15,661 bases of DNA, from positions 1-15,661 of the forward strand of contig CAZJJY010000011.1 in the NCBI GenBank assembly GCA_964546445.1, written 5' to 3'. Source of the DNA: CAZJJY01 sp964546445. GTDB lineage: Bacteria > Patescibacteriota > Microgenomatia > PFEM01 > JAPLYW01. Made by a program: the position numbers and the translations under genes. The notes beneath the pieces are model-generated. The model was not told the DNA's origin and ran no database searches. It was given only the letters and a program-made list of their open reading frames with translations. Positions 1-7,141 of this stretch are shown piece after piece. Positions within the stretch are counted from its first letter, which is position 1. Every line of letters starts with the position of its first letter.

Positions 1-55
1 GAACCTTCGACACCCTGCTTAAAAGGCAGGTGCTCTACCACTGAGCTACGGGCCC
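1..55 (-). tRNA. trnK: tRNA-Lys(UUU), 3' part cut by window edge
   Basis: Read on the minus strand, position 55 begins an acceptor strand GGGCCCG, followed by TA, a D-stem GCTC and a D-loop AGTGGTA typical of tRNA. The anticodon arm is CCTGC-CTTTTAA-GCAGG; the 7-nt loop places TTT at anticodon positions 34-36, giving Lys(UUU). The variable region and the beginning of the T arm (ending GGTTC) follow. The end of the T arm and the 3' acceptor strand lie beyond base 1, so acceptor pairing cannot be checked. Confidence 0.93.
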
Positions 56-65
56 AATTACCATT

Positions 66-74
66 ATTTTAGCA
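66..74 (-). promoter_or_regulatory. Extended -10 promoter for tRNA-Lys
   Basis: On the minus strand the sequence TGCTAAAAT (TGn plus hexamer TAAAAT) ends 10 nt before the first base of tRNA-Lys. This is a suitable distance for transcription starting a few bases ahead of the mature 5' end. No convincing -35 hexamer lies 17 nt upstream; the TG extension may compensate. Assignment rests on position and motif only. Confidence 0.45.
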
Positions 75-154
75 CAAATCTCGGGCTTTATCTATAAAAA
101 AGACGTTCATTTCACTTAAGATTAAATTTACCCTGAAGATGTTCTAATAAATTA

Positions 155-163
155 TGTTACAAT
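155..163 (+). promoter_or_regulatory. Extended -10 box of ruvC (leaderless)
   Basis: TGTTACAAT combines a TGn extension with the hexamer TACAAT at 158-163. Only 6 nt separate the hexamer from the ruvC ATG at 170, so the expected start of transcription falls on or next to the start codon. No Shine-Dalgarno sequence is present. The -35 region (about 135-140) is poor. Confidence 0.6.
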
Positions 164-169
164 CAATCT

Positions 170-643
170 ATGATTATTTTGGGAATTGATCCTGGGACAG
201 CCATGACAGGGGTTGGAGTGATTAAATGCACAAAGAAGGAAGTAAAGAATCTTTACTTTAACAGTATTAAGACTAAAAATGACCGTGATTCTGCTGATAG
301 GTTAAATTTCATACATCAAGAAGTTCTAAATATTTTTAAAGAGTATAAACCCCAAGCTTTAGCTATCGAAAGTCTTTTTTTTAACTCTAATGCCAAATCA
401 GCTTCAGCTGTTAGCCAGGCTATTGGTGTTGTTAAATTAGCTGGAGCTAAAAATAAAGTTAAAGTTTTCGAATATCCTCCTTTAAAAATCAAAATGAAGA
501 TTACTGGTAAGGGTAGAGCTGAAAAAAAGGAAGTCCAATCAGGAGTAAGAAAATTCCTTCACTTAAGAAAGATTCCTCGTCCTACTCATGCTGCTGATGC
601 TCTAGCCGTGGCCATTTGTCATTGGTTAGAAAAAAACAAATAG
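170..643 (+). CDS. ruvC: RuvC, Holliday junction resolvase
   Basis: RuvC cuts Holliday junctions symmetrically at the end of homologous recombination, working with the RuvAB branch-migration motor. The 157-aa product has the usual family length. The acidic catalytic residues of the RNase H-like fold can be placed: D7 in the N-terminal GIDPGT motif, E67 in AIES, and the C-terminal HAADALA motif with H140 and D143. The ATG at 170 puts GIDPG at the proper distance from the N-terminus. The gene stands upstream of, but probably separate from, the next cluster, because a perfect TATAAT lies in the 62-nt gap after it. ruvA and ruvB are not in this window. There is no SD; the -10 box is 6 nt ahead of the ATG. 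Confidence 0.95.
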   Translation: MIILGIDPGTAMTGVGVIKCTKKEVKNLYFNSIKTKNDRDSADRLNFIHQEVLNIFKEYKPQALAIESLFFNSNAKSASAVSQAIGVVKLAGAKNKVKVFEYPPLKIKMKITGKGRAEKKEVQSGVRKFLHLRKIPRPTHAADALAVAICHWLEKNK

Positions 644-663
644 CGTTCATTTGTCGAAAGTAG

Positions 664-691
664 TATAATAATTTAAACAAGGAAGGGGGTG
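664..691 (+). promoter_or_regulatory. -10 box and distant SD of the EF-Tu-like gene
   Basis: A perfect TATAAT at 664-669 is followed by a purine-rich Shine-Dalgarno-like stretch GGAAGGGGGTG at 681-691, one mismatch from AAGGAGGTG. The SD is about 14 nt from the ATG at 706, longer than the usual 5-9 nt. A GTG at 689-691 is out of frame, so it is not an alternative start. No clear -35 hexamer is seen. The promoter probably serves genes 706-1963. Confidence 0.5.
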
Positions 692-705
692 AAAAAAGAA
701 AATTT

Positions 706-954
706 ATGGCCGATACTAAAGTTGGCGAAGTAATCCACTTTTACGATAAGATCAGCGTAGCTGTCGTTAAAATTTTAGCTCCTATTAAGGTTGGCGACAG
801 TGTTAAATTTGCTGGACATGACAAAGAATTCCAACAAACTATAGATTCTATGCAGGTTGAACATGAGAGTATAGATAAAGCCAAAAAAGGCGACGATGTT
901 GGAATGAAAGTTGATCAACCTGTTAAACCAGGAGACGAAGTTTATAAAGCATAA
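706..954 (+). CDS. Small EF-Tu domain 2-like beta-barrel protein
   Basis: This 82-aa protein resembles the second (beta-barrel) domain of translational GTPases. It has the pattern of hydrophobic strands broken by KVGDSVKF at about residues 28-35, a central segment DSMQVEHESIDKAKKGDDVGM, and PVKPGDEVYK at the C-terminus, matching the 'G(D/E)xV' turns of EF-Tu/IF-2 domain 2. There is no GTPase domain, so it cannot act as an elongation factor. Free-standing versions of this domain are annotated in CPR bacteria and archaea as 'translation elongation factor-like protein'. The function is unknown; an RNA- or protein-binding role is an inference. The stop is 2 nt before the next gene, suggesting co-transcription with the metallopeptidase and holA genes. 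Confidence 0.75.
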   Translation: MADTKVGEVIHFYDKISVAVVKILAPIKVGDSVKFAGHDKEFQQTIDSMQVEHESIDKAKKGDDVGMKVDQPVKPGDEVYKA

Positions 955-956
955 AA

Positions 957-1283
957 ATGAATTGGGAACTTGCTCCTGATCTTCAAAAAGAGGTCGTAGA
1001 AATAATTTCTACCCTCGATTTATCTTATATTGACCCTAAAAGGGTGATTGTTTTTCGTAGTTCTGGTTCCAAATCCAGAGCCTTTGCCCGTATCTGGAGT
1101 TTTCCCAGAATATGGCAAAAAGCCTTAAATAAAAAACCTCATTATTGTATCGAAGTTTTATCTGAACATTTTGATCGATTGAGTCACCAACAAAAGAGAA
1201 CAACTTTAATTCATGAACTAGCTCATATTCCTAAAAATTTCTCAGGAAGTTTATTACATCACGGCATGATGAATAAAATATGA
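957..1283 (+). CDS. Putative zinc metallopeptidase, phage-metallopeptidase type
   Basis: This 108-aa protein carries the zincin motif HELAH at residues 86-90, followed by IPKNFSG and an HHG at about 101-103. H86 and H90 would bind zinc, E87 would activate water, and a histidine of HHG is a candidate third ligand. The arrangement HELxHIP-x-F-x-G resembles the family called 'putative phage metallopeptidase'. There is no signal peptide or membrane segment, so it is probably cytoplasmic. Its substrate is unknown. It starts 2 nt after the previous stop and its TGA overlaps the holA ATG, so translation is probably coupled. No phage genes lie nearby, so it seems a resident gene and not part of a prophage. 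Confidence 0.7.
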   Translation: MNWELAPDLQKEVVEIISTLDLSYIDPKRVIVFRSSGSKSRAFARIWSFPRIWQKALNKKPHYCIEVLSEHFDRLSHQQKRTTLIHELAHIPKNFSGSLLHHGMMNKI

Positions 1284-1963
1284 TTATTCTACATGGCGAA
1301 AACATTGTTTTAAGCAGACAAAAATTAAAGGAAAAAGTCACCGAATTTAAGGAAAAAACCAAAGGAGAGGTCTTACTTTTTGATGGCAACGTTAATTTAA
1401 TAGATATCCAACAAGCTTTTCAATCTTTATCTTTATTAGGGCAACATCAATTAGTTGTCATTGAGAATCTCTTTGGTGGAAGAAAAACAAAAGAAAAAGA
1501 AAAAGTAATTGATTTTCTCAAAGGTATTAAGCCTAATAATTTAATCATTTGGGAGGCAAAAAAGATTGATGGTCGTGTTCTAAATGCCTTTCAAGGACAG
1601 ATTTTAAAATTTGATTTATCTCCAGCTATTTTTCAATTCCTAGATTCTTTAAGACCTGGAAACACTAAATCTTCATTGCTTTTATTCCATCAAACTCTAA
1701 AACAACTTCCACCAGAAATGATTTTCTTTATGATAACGAAACATCTACGCCTTCTAATATTAGCCTCTGATTTAGGCAAAAAAGGCCTAAAAAACATGCC
1801 TCCATGGAGACAAGGTAAGCTTGTTAGCCAAGGCAATCAGTTTGGTTTAGATAAACTTCTTAACACTTATAAAAGACTTTTAAAAATAGATTGTCAACAG
1901 AAAACTGGGAAAACACCTTTTAGCCTTTCTTCTCAGCTTGACCTTTTAATAGCTTCCCTTTAG
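1280..1963 (+). CDS. holA: DNA polymerase III delta subunit-like protein (HolA)
   Basis: The delta subunit of the clamp loader opens the beta sliding clamp during replication. The 227-aa product begins MIILHGEN, the usual start of the delta family. It has the DGN...IDIQQAFQSLSLLG region where delta proteins carry the clamp-contacting loop, then LVVIENL and the NNLIIWEAKKIDGR strand. A C-terminal helical part follows (SQGNQFGLDKLLNTYKRLLKID... near residues 180-200). It is about 100 residues shorter than the E. coli protein, common in reduced genomes. The ATG overlaps the previous stop (ATGA). The identification depends on the general pattern more than on invariant catalytic residues, because delta has a degenerate AAA+ module. 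The 3' end contains a likely promoter for ppsA. Confidence 0.8.
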   Translation: MIILHGENIVLSRQKLKEKVTEFKEKTKGEVLLFDGNVNLIDIQQAFQSLSLLGQHQLVVIENLFGGRKTKEKEKVIDFLKGIKPNNLIIWEAKKIDGRVLNAFQGQILKFDLSPAIFQFLDSLRPGNTKSSLLLFHQTLKQLPPEMIFFMITKHLRLLILASDLGKKGLKNMPPWRQGKLVSQGNQFGLDKLLNTYKRLLKIDCQQKTGKTPFSLSSQLDLLIASL

Positions 1964-1966
1964 AAT
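1938..1966 (+). promoter_or_regulatory. Sigma70-type promoter for the ppsA operon
   Basis: TTGACC at 1938-1943, a 17-nt spacer and TAGAAT at 1961-1966 form a good promoter lying at the 3' end of holA. The expected transcription start near 1973 leaves a 5' leader of about 12 nt before the ppsA ATG, which includes AGACTGCCC but no usable Shine-Dalgarno. The promoter would allow ppsA-eno-gpmI-acs to be expressed independently of holA. Confidence 0.6.
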
Positions 1967-1985
1967 AAATTTAGGTAGACTGCCC

Positions 1986-4265
1986 ATGAAAAAAGAAGAA
2001 AAAAATATTCTATGGTTTGACGAAATTGATAAAGATGATATCGATTTAGTTGGCGGTAAGGGTGCAAATTTAGGCGAAATGACCAAAGCCGGAATTCCGG
2101 TTCCTCGTGGTTTTAATGTTACCTCAAAAGCTTATTTTGATTTTCTAGAAGAAAACAAGCTGAAAAGCAAAATCCATCAAGAACTCAAGAAAGTTGATGC
2201 CGATGATCCTCAAAGCATCAACGAAGCTTCTTCCAGAGTCAAAAAAATAATCAAAGGTGGCGATATGTCGCCTGAACTATCGAAAGAGATAATCCACAGT
2301 TATTTAAAATTAGGGGGTATTATTTCTCATGCCAGAGTGGCTATTCGTTCTTCAGCCACAGCCGAAGATTTACCAACAGCTTCTTTTGCTGGACAACAAG
2401 AAACATTTTTAAATGTTAAGGGAGAAGCTAATGTTTTGAATAGAGTTAAAGATTGTTGGGCCTCCTTATTTGAATCAAGAGCTATCTTTTACCGTGAAGA
2501 AAAAGGTTTTGACCATTTTAAAGTAGGTATTGCTGTTCCAGTCCAAGAAATGATTCCCGCCGATATCTCTGGAGTCATGTTTACCATTGATCCCATTACC
2601 CATCAGAAAAACAGAATTATTATTGAGGCAATCTATGGTCTAGGTGAGTATATAGTCCAAGGAATCGTTACTCCTGATATTTACAATGTTAATGCCAGTA
2701 ATTTAGAAATCCTTTCTAAAAAAGTTGAAAAACAAATCATTCAATTAGTTAGATCAGAACGCGAAAGTGCCCAAAAGAAAGTTTCAAGGAGATTACAGCT
2801 CAAGAGAAAGTTAACCGATTCTCAAATCAAAGAGCTTGCGAAGTTGGGGAGAAAAATCCATAAACACTATTTCTACCCTCAAGATATAGAGTGGGTTTTA
2901 TATAAAAAGAAATTTTACATTGTCCAGTCAAGACCGGTCACGACGATTAAAAAAGAAGAAAAGAAGAAAAAAACAGCTGAGATTAAAAGAGATATTTTAT
3001 TGAAGGGAACACCAGCCAGTCCAGGAATAGTTTCAGGACCAGTTAAAAAGATTTTTTCATCTAAAAATATTAACAAAGCCGAGAAGGGTGATATTCTAGT
3101 CACAACCATGACCACCCCTGATTTTGTTCCAGCAATGAAAAGGGTTACAGCTATTGTAACTAATAAAGGTGGCCAAACTTCTCACGCGGCCATTGTTAGT
3201 CGAGAATTGGGAATTCCTTGTATTGTCGGCACTCAAAACGCGACGGAAGTTCTCAAAGAAAACCAGATTATTACTGTTAATGGCGCCAAAGGGGAAATAT
3301 ATAAAGGTGGTTTAAAAGAAGAGAGTGTTACTTTAGAAGGTCCTAAACCTGAAATTGCTAATCTTAAACATCAAAATATTATTAAAACAGCCACCAATAT
3401 CTATGTTAATTTGGCTGAACCTGATCTTGCCGAAGAGGTTGCCAAAAGAAATGTTGATGGAGTTGGTCTTTTAAGAGCTGAATTCATGATTGCCCAATAT
3501 GGAATTCATCCCCGAAAGATTCTGAAAGATAAAAAACAAAAAGGGTTTGTTGATGATTTAACTACTAATATAAGTACTTTCTGTAAAGCTTTTTATCCTA
3601 GACCAGTAGTTTACAGAGCAACCGACTTTAAAACCAATGAATATCGCAATTTAACTGGCGGTAAAGCCTATGAACCAGAAGAAGAAAACCCCCTTTTAGG
3701 TTATAGGGGAGCCTTTCGTTATATTACCGATGATGATGTTTTTGAACTAGAATTAAGGGCCATTAAAAAGGTTAGGAAAGAATATAATAATCTTTCCTTG
3801 ATGATTCCTTTTGTCCGCACCCCTCAGGAATTAGAAAAAGTAAAAAGGATTATTCTTAGTAATGGTTTAAATCGTAGCGCTACTTTTGAATTACTACTAA
3901 TGGTTGAAGTCCCCTCTAATGTTATTTTGCTAGAAGACTTTATCAAAGTCGGTATTGATGGTGTCTCTATTGGTTCTAATGACTTAACAATGCTTATCTT
4001 AGGTGTTGATAGAGATAATTCTCATTTAGCCGAGGCTTTTAATGAACAAGATAAGGCTGTTTTGTGGGCTCTAAAAAAAACAATTAAAACATGTCATAAG
4101 CATAAAATTAGTTGTTCTATCTGCGGACAGGCCCCATCATTCTATGAAGACTTGGTCGAGAAATTAGTTGATTGGGGAATTACCAGTATTTCAGTTAATC
4201 CTGATGCCATTGAGAGAACAAGACAAATAGTCTATGAAATGGAAAAAAGGAAGATAAAAAAATAG
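1986..4265 (+). CDS. ppsA: Phosphoenolpyruvate synthase
   Basis: PEP synthase interconverts pyruvate + ATP and PEP + AMP + phosphate. The 759 aa are close to the usual ~790. An N-terminal ATP-grasp domain (about 1-320) has GGKGANLGEM, RSSATAEDLP, SFAGQQET and the DIEWV/QSRPV end. A Lys/Glu-rich linker follows (about 320-335). The phosphohistidine domain has GGQTSHAAIVSRELGIP, with the transferred phosphate on H400. The C-terminal PEP/pyruvate barrel has GLLRAEF, an SIGSNDLT metal-site segment and the active-site cysteine C713 in CGQAPS. The ATG at 1986 fits the family N-terminus, yet has no SD; AGACTGCCC directly precedes it. The TAG stop abuts the enolase ATG with no gap. No pyruvate kinase is in the window, so this enzyme may serve glycolysis in reverse, as in some archaea; that is inference. 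Confidence 0.95.
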   Translation: MKKEEKNILWFDEIDKDDIDLVGGKGANLGEMTKAGIPVPRGFNVTSKAYFDFLEENKLKSKIHQELKKVDADDPQSINEASSRVKKIIKGGDMSPELSKEIIHSYLKLGGIISHARVAIRSSATAEDLPTASFAGQQETFLNVKGEANVLNRVKDCWASLFESRAIFYREEKGFDHFKVGIAVPVQEMIPADISGVMFTIDPITHQKNRIIIEAIYGLGEYIVQGIVTPDIYNVNASNLEILSKKVEKQIIQLVRSERESAQKKVSRRLQLKRKLTDSQIKELAKLGRKIHKHYFYPQDIEWVLYKKKFYIVQSRPVTTIKKEEKKKKTAEIKRDILLKGTPASPGIVSGPVKKIFSSKNINKAEKGDILVTTMTTPDFVPAMKRVTAIVTNKGGQTSHAAIVSRELGIPCIVGTQNATEVLKENQIITVNGAKGEIYKGGLKEESVTLEGPKPEIANLKHQNIIKTATNIYVNLAEPDLAEEVAKRNVDGVGLLRAEFMIAQYGIHPRKILKDKKQKGFVDDLTTNISTFCKAFYPRPVVYRATDFKTNEYRNLTGGKAYEPEEENPLLGYRGAFRYITDDDVFELELRAIKKVRKEYNNLSLMIPFVRTPQELEKVKRIILSNGLNRSATFELLLMVEVPSNVILLEDFIKVGIDGVSIGSNDLTMLILGVDRDNSHLAEAFNEQDKAVLWALKKTIKTCHKHKISCSICGQAPSFYEDLVEKLVDWGITSISVNPDAIERTRQIVYEMEKRKIKK

Positions 4266-5531
4266 ATGGCCGAAATTAAAGAAATAAGAGCCAGAGAAAT
4301 ATTAGATTCTAGAGGAATCCCAACTATAGAGGCAAAAGTTTTTCTAAATGATGGGAGTTTTGCTGTTGCCTCTATTCCTTCTGGGGCTTCGATTGGCAAA
4401 TATGAGGCCTTAGAACTTCGTGATCAAGATGAGAATAGATTTAATGGTAAAGGAGTCTTAAGGGCTGTCGAAAATATTAATAACATCATTGCTCCTAAAA
4501 TAGTTGGCATAGATCCACGTAATCAACTAAAGATAGATAAAATTTTAATACAACTAGATGGAACAAAAAATAAGACTAATTTAGGCGCCAACAGTATTTT
4601 CGCCGTTTCTCAAGGGGCTTGTGAAGCCGCTGCGGCTGCACAGAGAATAAATATCTTTGAACATGTCTCTCGTCTCTTTGGTCTTAAAAGAGAAGAATTA
4701 TTTATGCCCACCCCGGTCATGAATCTTATTAATGGCGGTAAACATGGAGCTGGTAATTTAGACTTTCAAGAATTTCATATCATTCCTTCTGAAAAAAAAC
4801 CATATAGTGAAGCTTTAAGAATGGGAGAGGAAATTTATCAATCGGTTGAAAAAGTCTTAATTAAAAATGGAGCTATTCATTCCATTGGTGATGAGGGTGG
4901 TTTTGCCCCTGATCTTTTCACTAATCTTGATGCCTTAGAAGTTTTAACTCAAGCTATTAAAGAAGCTAAATATGAGCTAAACAGAGATGTTTTTCTAGGT
5001 CTTGATGTTGCTGCAGACAGTTTTTTTAAAAATGGTCGTTATAAGATAAGAGATCGCAGTATGCCTTTAGATACCAATGAATTCACTGAATTTTACAAAG
5101 AATTAAATCAACAACATCGATTAGCCACCCTAGAAGATCCTTTGGAAGAAGACGATTGGAAAGGCTGGCAGAAAATAGTCAAAATGTTACCAAAAACAAT
5201 CATTGTTGGTGATGATCTTCTGGCCACCAACAAAGAACGAGTTAAAGAGGCGATTAAACTTAAAGCTTGTTCAGCTATTTTAGTTAAACCCAATCAGATT
5301 GGGACCATTGCCGAGACAATTGAGGTAATCAAAATTGCTCGTCAGGCAAATTGGAAAGTTATTGTTTCCCATCGAAGCGGAGAAACTAATGATAGTTTTA
5401 TTGCTGATTTTGCCGTTGGTGTTGGGGCTGAACATGTTAAATTCGGTGCACCAGCCAGAGGAGAAAGAGTTGCTAAATATAATCGACTCTTAGAAATAGA
5501 ACAAATACTTAATCAATATAAAAATAAATGA
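4266..5531 (+). CDS. eno: Enolase
   Basis: Enolase interconverts 2-phosphoglycerate and PEP with two Mg ions. The product has 421 aa, typical length. Recognisable elements are the N-terminal EIRAREILDSRG, mobile loop SGAS (S42), INGGKH with H160, QEF with E169, GDEGGF with E210, metal ligands D247, E290 and D317, catalytic K341 in LVKPNQIG, SHRSGET, and K392 in KFGAPARGERVAKYN. The residue after the loop serine is Ile43 where most enolases have Thr. The ATG starts exactly after the ppsA TAG, and the TGA overlaps the gpmI ATG, so the three genes are one transcription and translation unit. A weak SD (AAGGAAG) lies inside the ppsA end. Confidence 0.97.
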   Translation: MAEIKEIRAREILDSRGIPTIEAKVFLNDGSFAVASIPSGASIGKYEALELRDQDENRFNGKGVLRAVENINNIIAPKIVGIDPRNQLKIDKILIQLDGTKNKTNLGANSIFAVSQGACEAAAAAQRINIFEHVSRLFGLKREELFMPTPVMNLINGGKHGAGNLDFQEFHIIPSEKKPYSEALRMGEEIYQSVEKVLIKNGAIHSIGDEGGFAPDLFTNLDALEVLTQAIKEAKYELNRDVFLGLDVAADSFFKNGRYKIRDRSMPLDTNEFTEFYKELNQQHRLATLEDPLEEDDWKGWQKIVKMLPKTIIVGDDLLATNKERVKEAIKLKACSAILVKPNQIGTIAETIEVIKIARQANWKVIVSHRSGETNDSFIADFAVGVGAEHVKFGAPARGERVAKYNRLLEIEQILNQYKNK

Positions 5532-7141
5532 AAAAAAGACCCTTTGTTTTAGTTATTCTAGACGGATGGGGTTTGGCTTCGTCACATAAGGGAAATGCAA
5601 TTGACCTAGCCAGTACTCCAAACTTTGATAAGCTTTGGGCTGTCTATCCCCACACCCAATTATTAGCTTCAGGAGAAGCCGTTGGTTTACCTAAAGGTGA
5701 AGACGGTAACTCAGAAACAGGCCATTTAAATTTAGGGGCTGGTAAGATTGTTTTCCAAGATCTGCCAAGAATAAACAACTCCATCAATGATGGAAGTTTT
5801 TTTAAAATAGAAGCTTTTAAAAAGGCCATCAAACATATCAAGGAAAATAATTCTAAATTGCACCTCATGGGTCTTATTGGTTTTGGGGGTGTTCATTCAA
5901 GCTTAGAACATCTTTTTGCTCTTCTTAAATTAGCTAAAGACGAAGGATTGGAAAATGTCTATCTTCATCTTTTTACCGACGGGCGAGATTCTCCTCCTTA
6001 TTCAGCCATGCTACATATAAATAATATCCAAGAAAAGATAGAAAAAATAGGTATAGGTAAGATCGCTACCTTATGTGGTCGTTACTTTGCCATGGACCGA
6101 GACCATCGCTGGGAAAGAACACAAAAAGCTTATGAATTAATTACCCAAGGGAAAGGCAAGACCGGTATTTCTATCAAGGAAGCGTTAAAGAAAACATATG
6201 ATCAAGAAAAAACTGATGAATTTTTAGAACCTTTGCTTTTAGAGAAAGAAGGCTTGGTTAAAGATAATGATGCGGTCATCTTTTTTAATTTCCGAGTTGA
6301 CCGTCCTCGACAATTAACCAAAGCTTTCATTCTAGAAGATTTTGAAAAATTGAGATTAACCAAGGCTTCTTTTGACCCTTATGCTGAGAAATATGGATTA
6401 AAACAATATCAAAACCCTGGCACTAAAAAACCTTTTACTAGAAAAATTATATTAAAGAATCTCTGTTTTATAACCATGACAGAATATGAGAAAGGACTAT
6501 CGACTGGAATAGCTTTTCCTCCAAGAATAATTAAAATGCCTCTTGGCAGAGTTTTATCAGAAGAAGGAATACGTCAATTACGTTTAGCGGAAACAGAAAA
6601 AGAAAGATTTATCACTTATTACTTTAATGGGCAACGAGAAAAACCATTTCCTGGAGAAGATAGAATAGAAATTCCTTCTTCTAAAGTTGCTACTTATGAT
6701 CAAAAGCCTGAAATGTCAGCTCGTGAAATTACTAACGCCCTTTTAGAAAGATTGAAATTAGGATTATATGATTTTTTTGCTGTTAATCTTGCCAATCCTG
6801 ATATGGTCGGTCACACCGGTGTTTTAGAAGCGGGCATTAAAGCCTGCGAGGTCGTCGACGAATGCTTGGGGAAATTGATAAGAACGATTTTAAATCTAGA
6901 TGGGATTTGTTTTATCGTTGCTGATCATGGAAATGCTGAAGAAATGATAAATCTCATTAACGGAGAAGTAGATACTAAGCACTCTGTGAACCCTGTGCCT
7001 TTCATTATCGTTGGTAAACAATTCTCTCAAAATCATCATGCTCTCAAAAAAGGAGTTTTGGCCGATGTCGCTCCAACTATTTTATCAATAATGGGAATTA
7101 ATAAACCCCAACTAATGACAGGTAATAATTTACTCTCATGA
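5528..7141 (+). CDS. gpmI: 2,3-bisphosphoglycerate-independent phosphoglycerate mutase
   Basis: This enzyme interconverts 3- and 2-phosphoglycerate through a phosphoserine, using two metal ions (usually Mn). The 537 aa match the alkaline-phosphatase-superfamily GpmI, not the cofactor-dependent GpmA. Visible motifs are VILDGWG at 9-15 (metal-binding Asp), GNSETGHLN with the phosphorylated serine S62, the inserted phosphotransferase domain with FTDGRDSPP and RYFAMDRDHRWER, and the C-terminal metal ligands in ANPDMVGHTG, ADHGNAEEM and KHSVNPVPF. The family usually reads GNSEVGH; Thr replaces Val here. The start overlaps the enolase stop and the end overlaps the acs start by ATGA, so translational coupling is likely. 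Confidence 0.96.
   Translation: MKKRPFVLVILDGWGLASSHKGNAIDLASTPNFDKLWAVYPHTQLLASGEAVGLPKGEDGNSETGHLNLGAGKIVFQDLPRINNSINDGSFFKIEAFKKAIKHIKENNSKLHLMGLIGFGGVHSSLEHLFALLKLAKDEGLENVYLHLFTDGRDSPPYSAMLHINNIQEKIEKIGIGKIATLCGRYFAMDRDHRWERTQKAYELITQGKGKTGISIKEALKKTYDQEKTDEFLEPLLLEKEGLVKDNDAVIFFNFRVDRPRQLTKAFILEDFEKLRLTKASFDPYAEKYGLKQYQNPGTKKPFTRKIILKNLCFITMTEYEKGLSTGIAFPPRIIKMPLGRVLSEEGIRQLRLAETEKERFITYYFNGQREKPFPGEDRIEIPSSKVATYDQKPEMSAREITNALLERLKLGLYDFFAVNLANPDMVGHTGVLEAGIKACEVVDECLGKLIRTILNLDGICFIVADHGNAEEMINLINGEVDTKHSVNPVPFIIVGKQFSQNHHALKKGVLADVAPTILSIMGINKPQLMTGNNLLS

Noticed and set aside
689..691. GTG as an earlier start for the EF-Tu-like gene
   Set aside because: It is out of frame with the ATG at 706 (17 nt apart) and lies inside the SD-like stretch.
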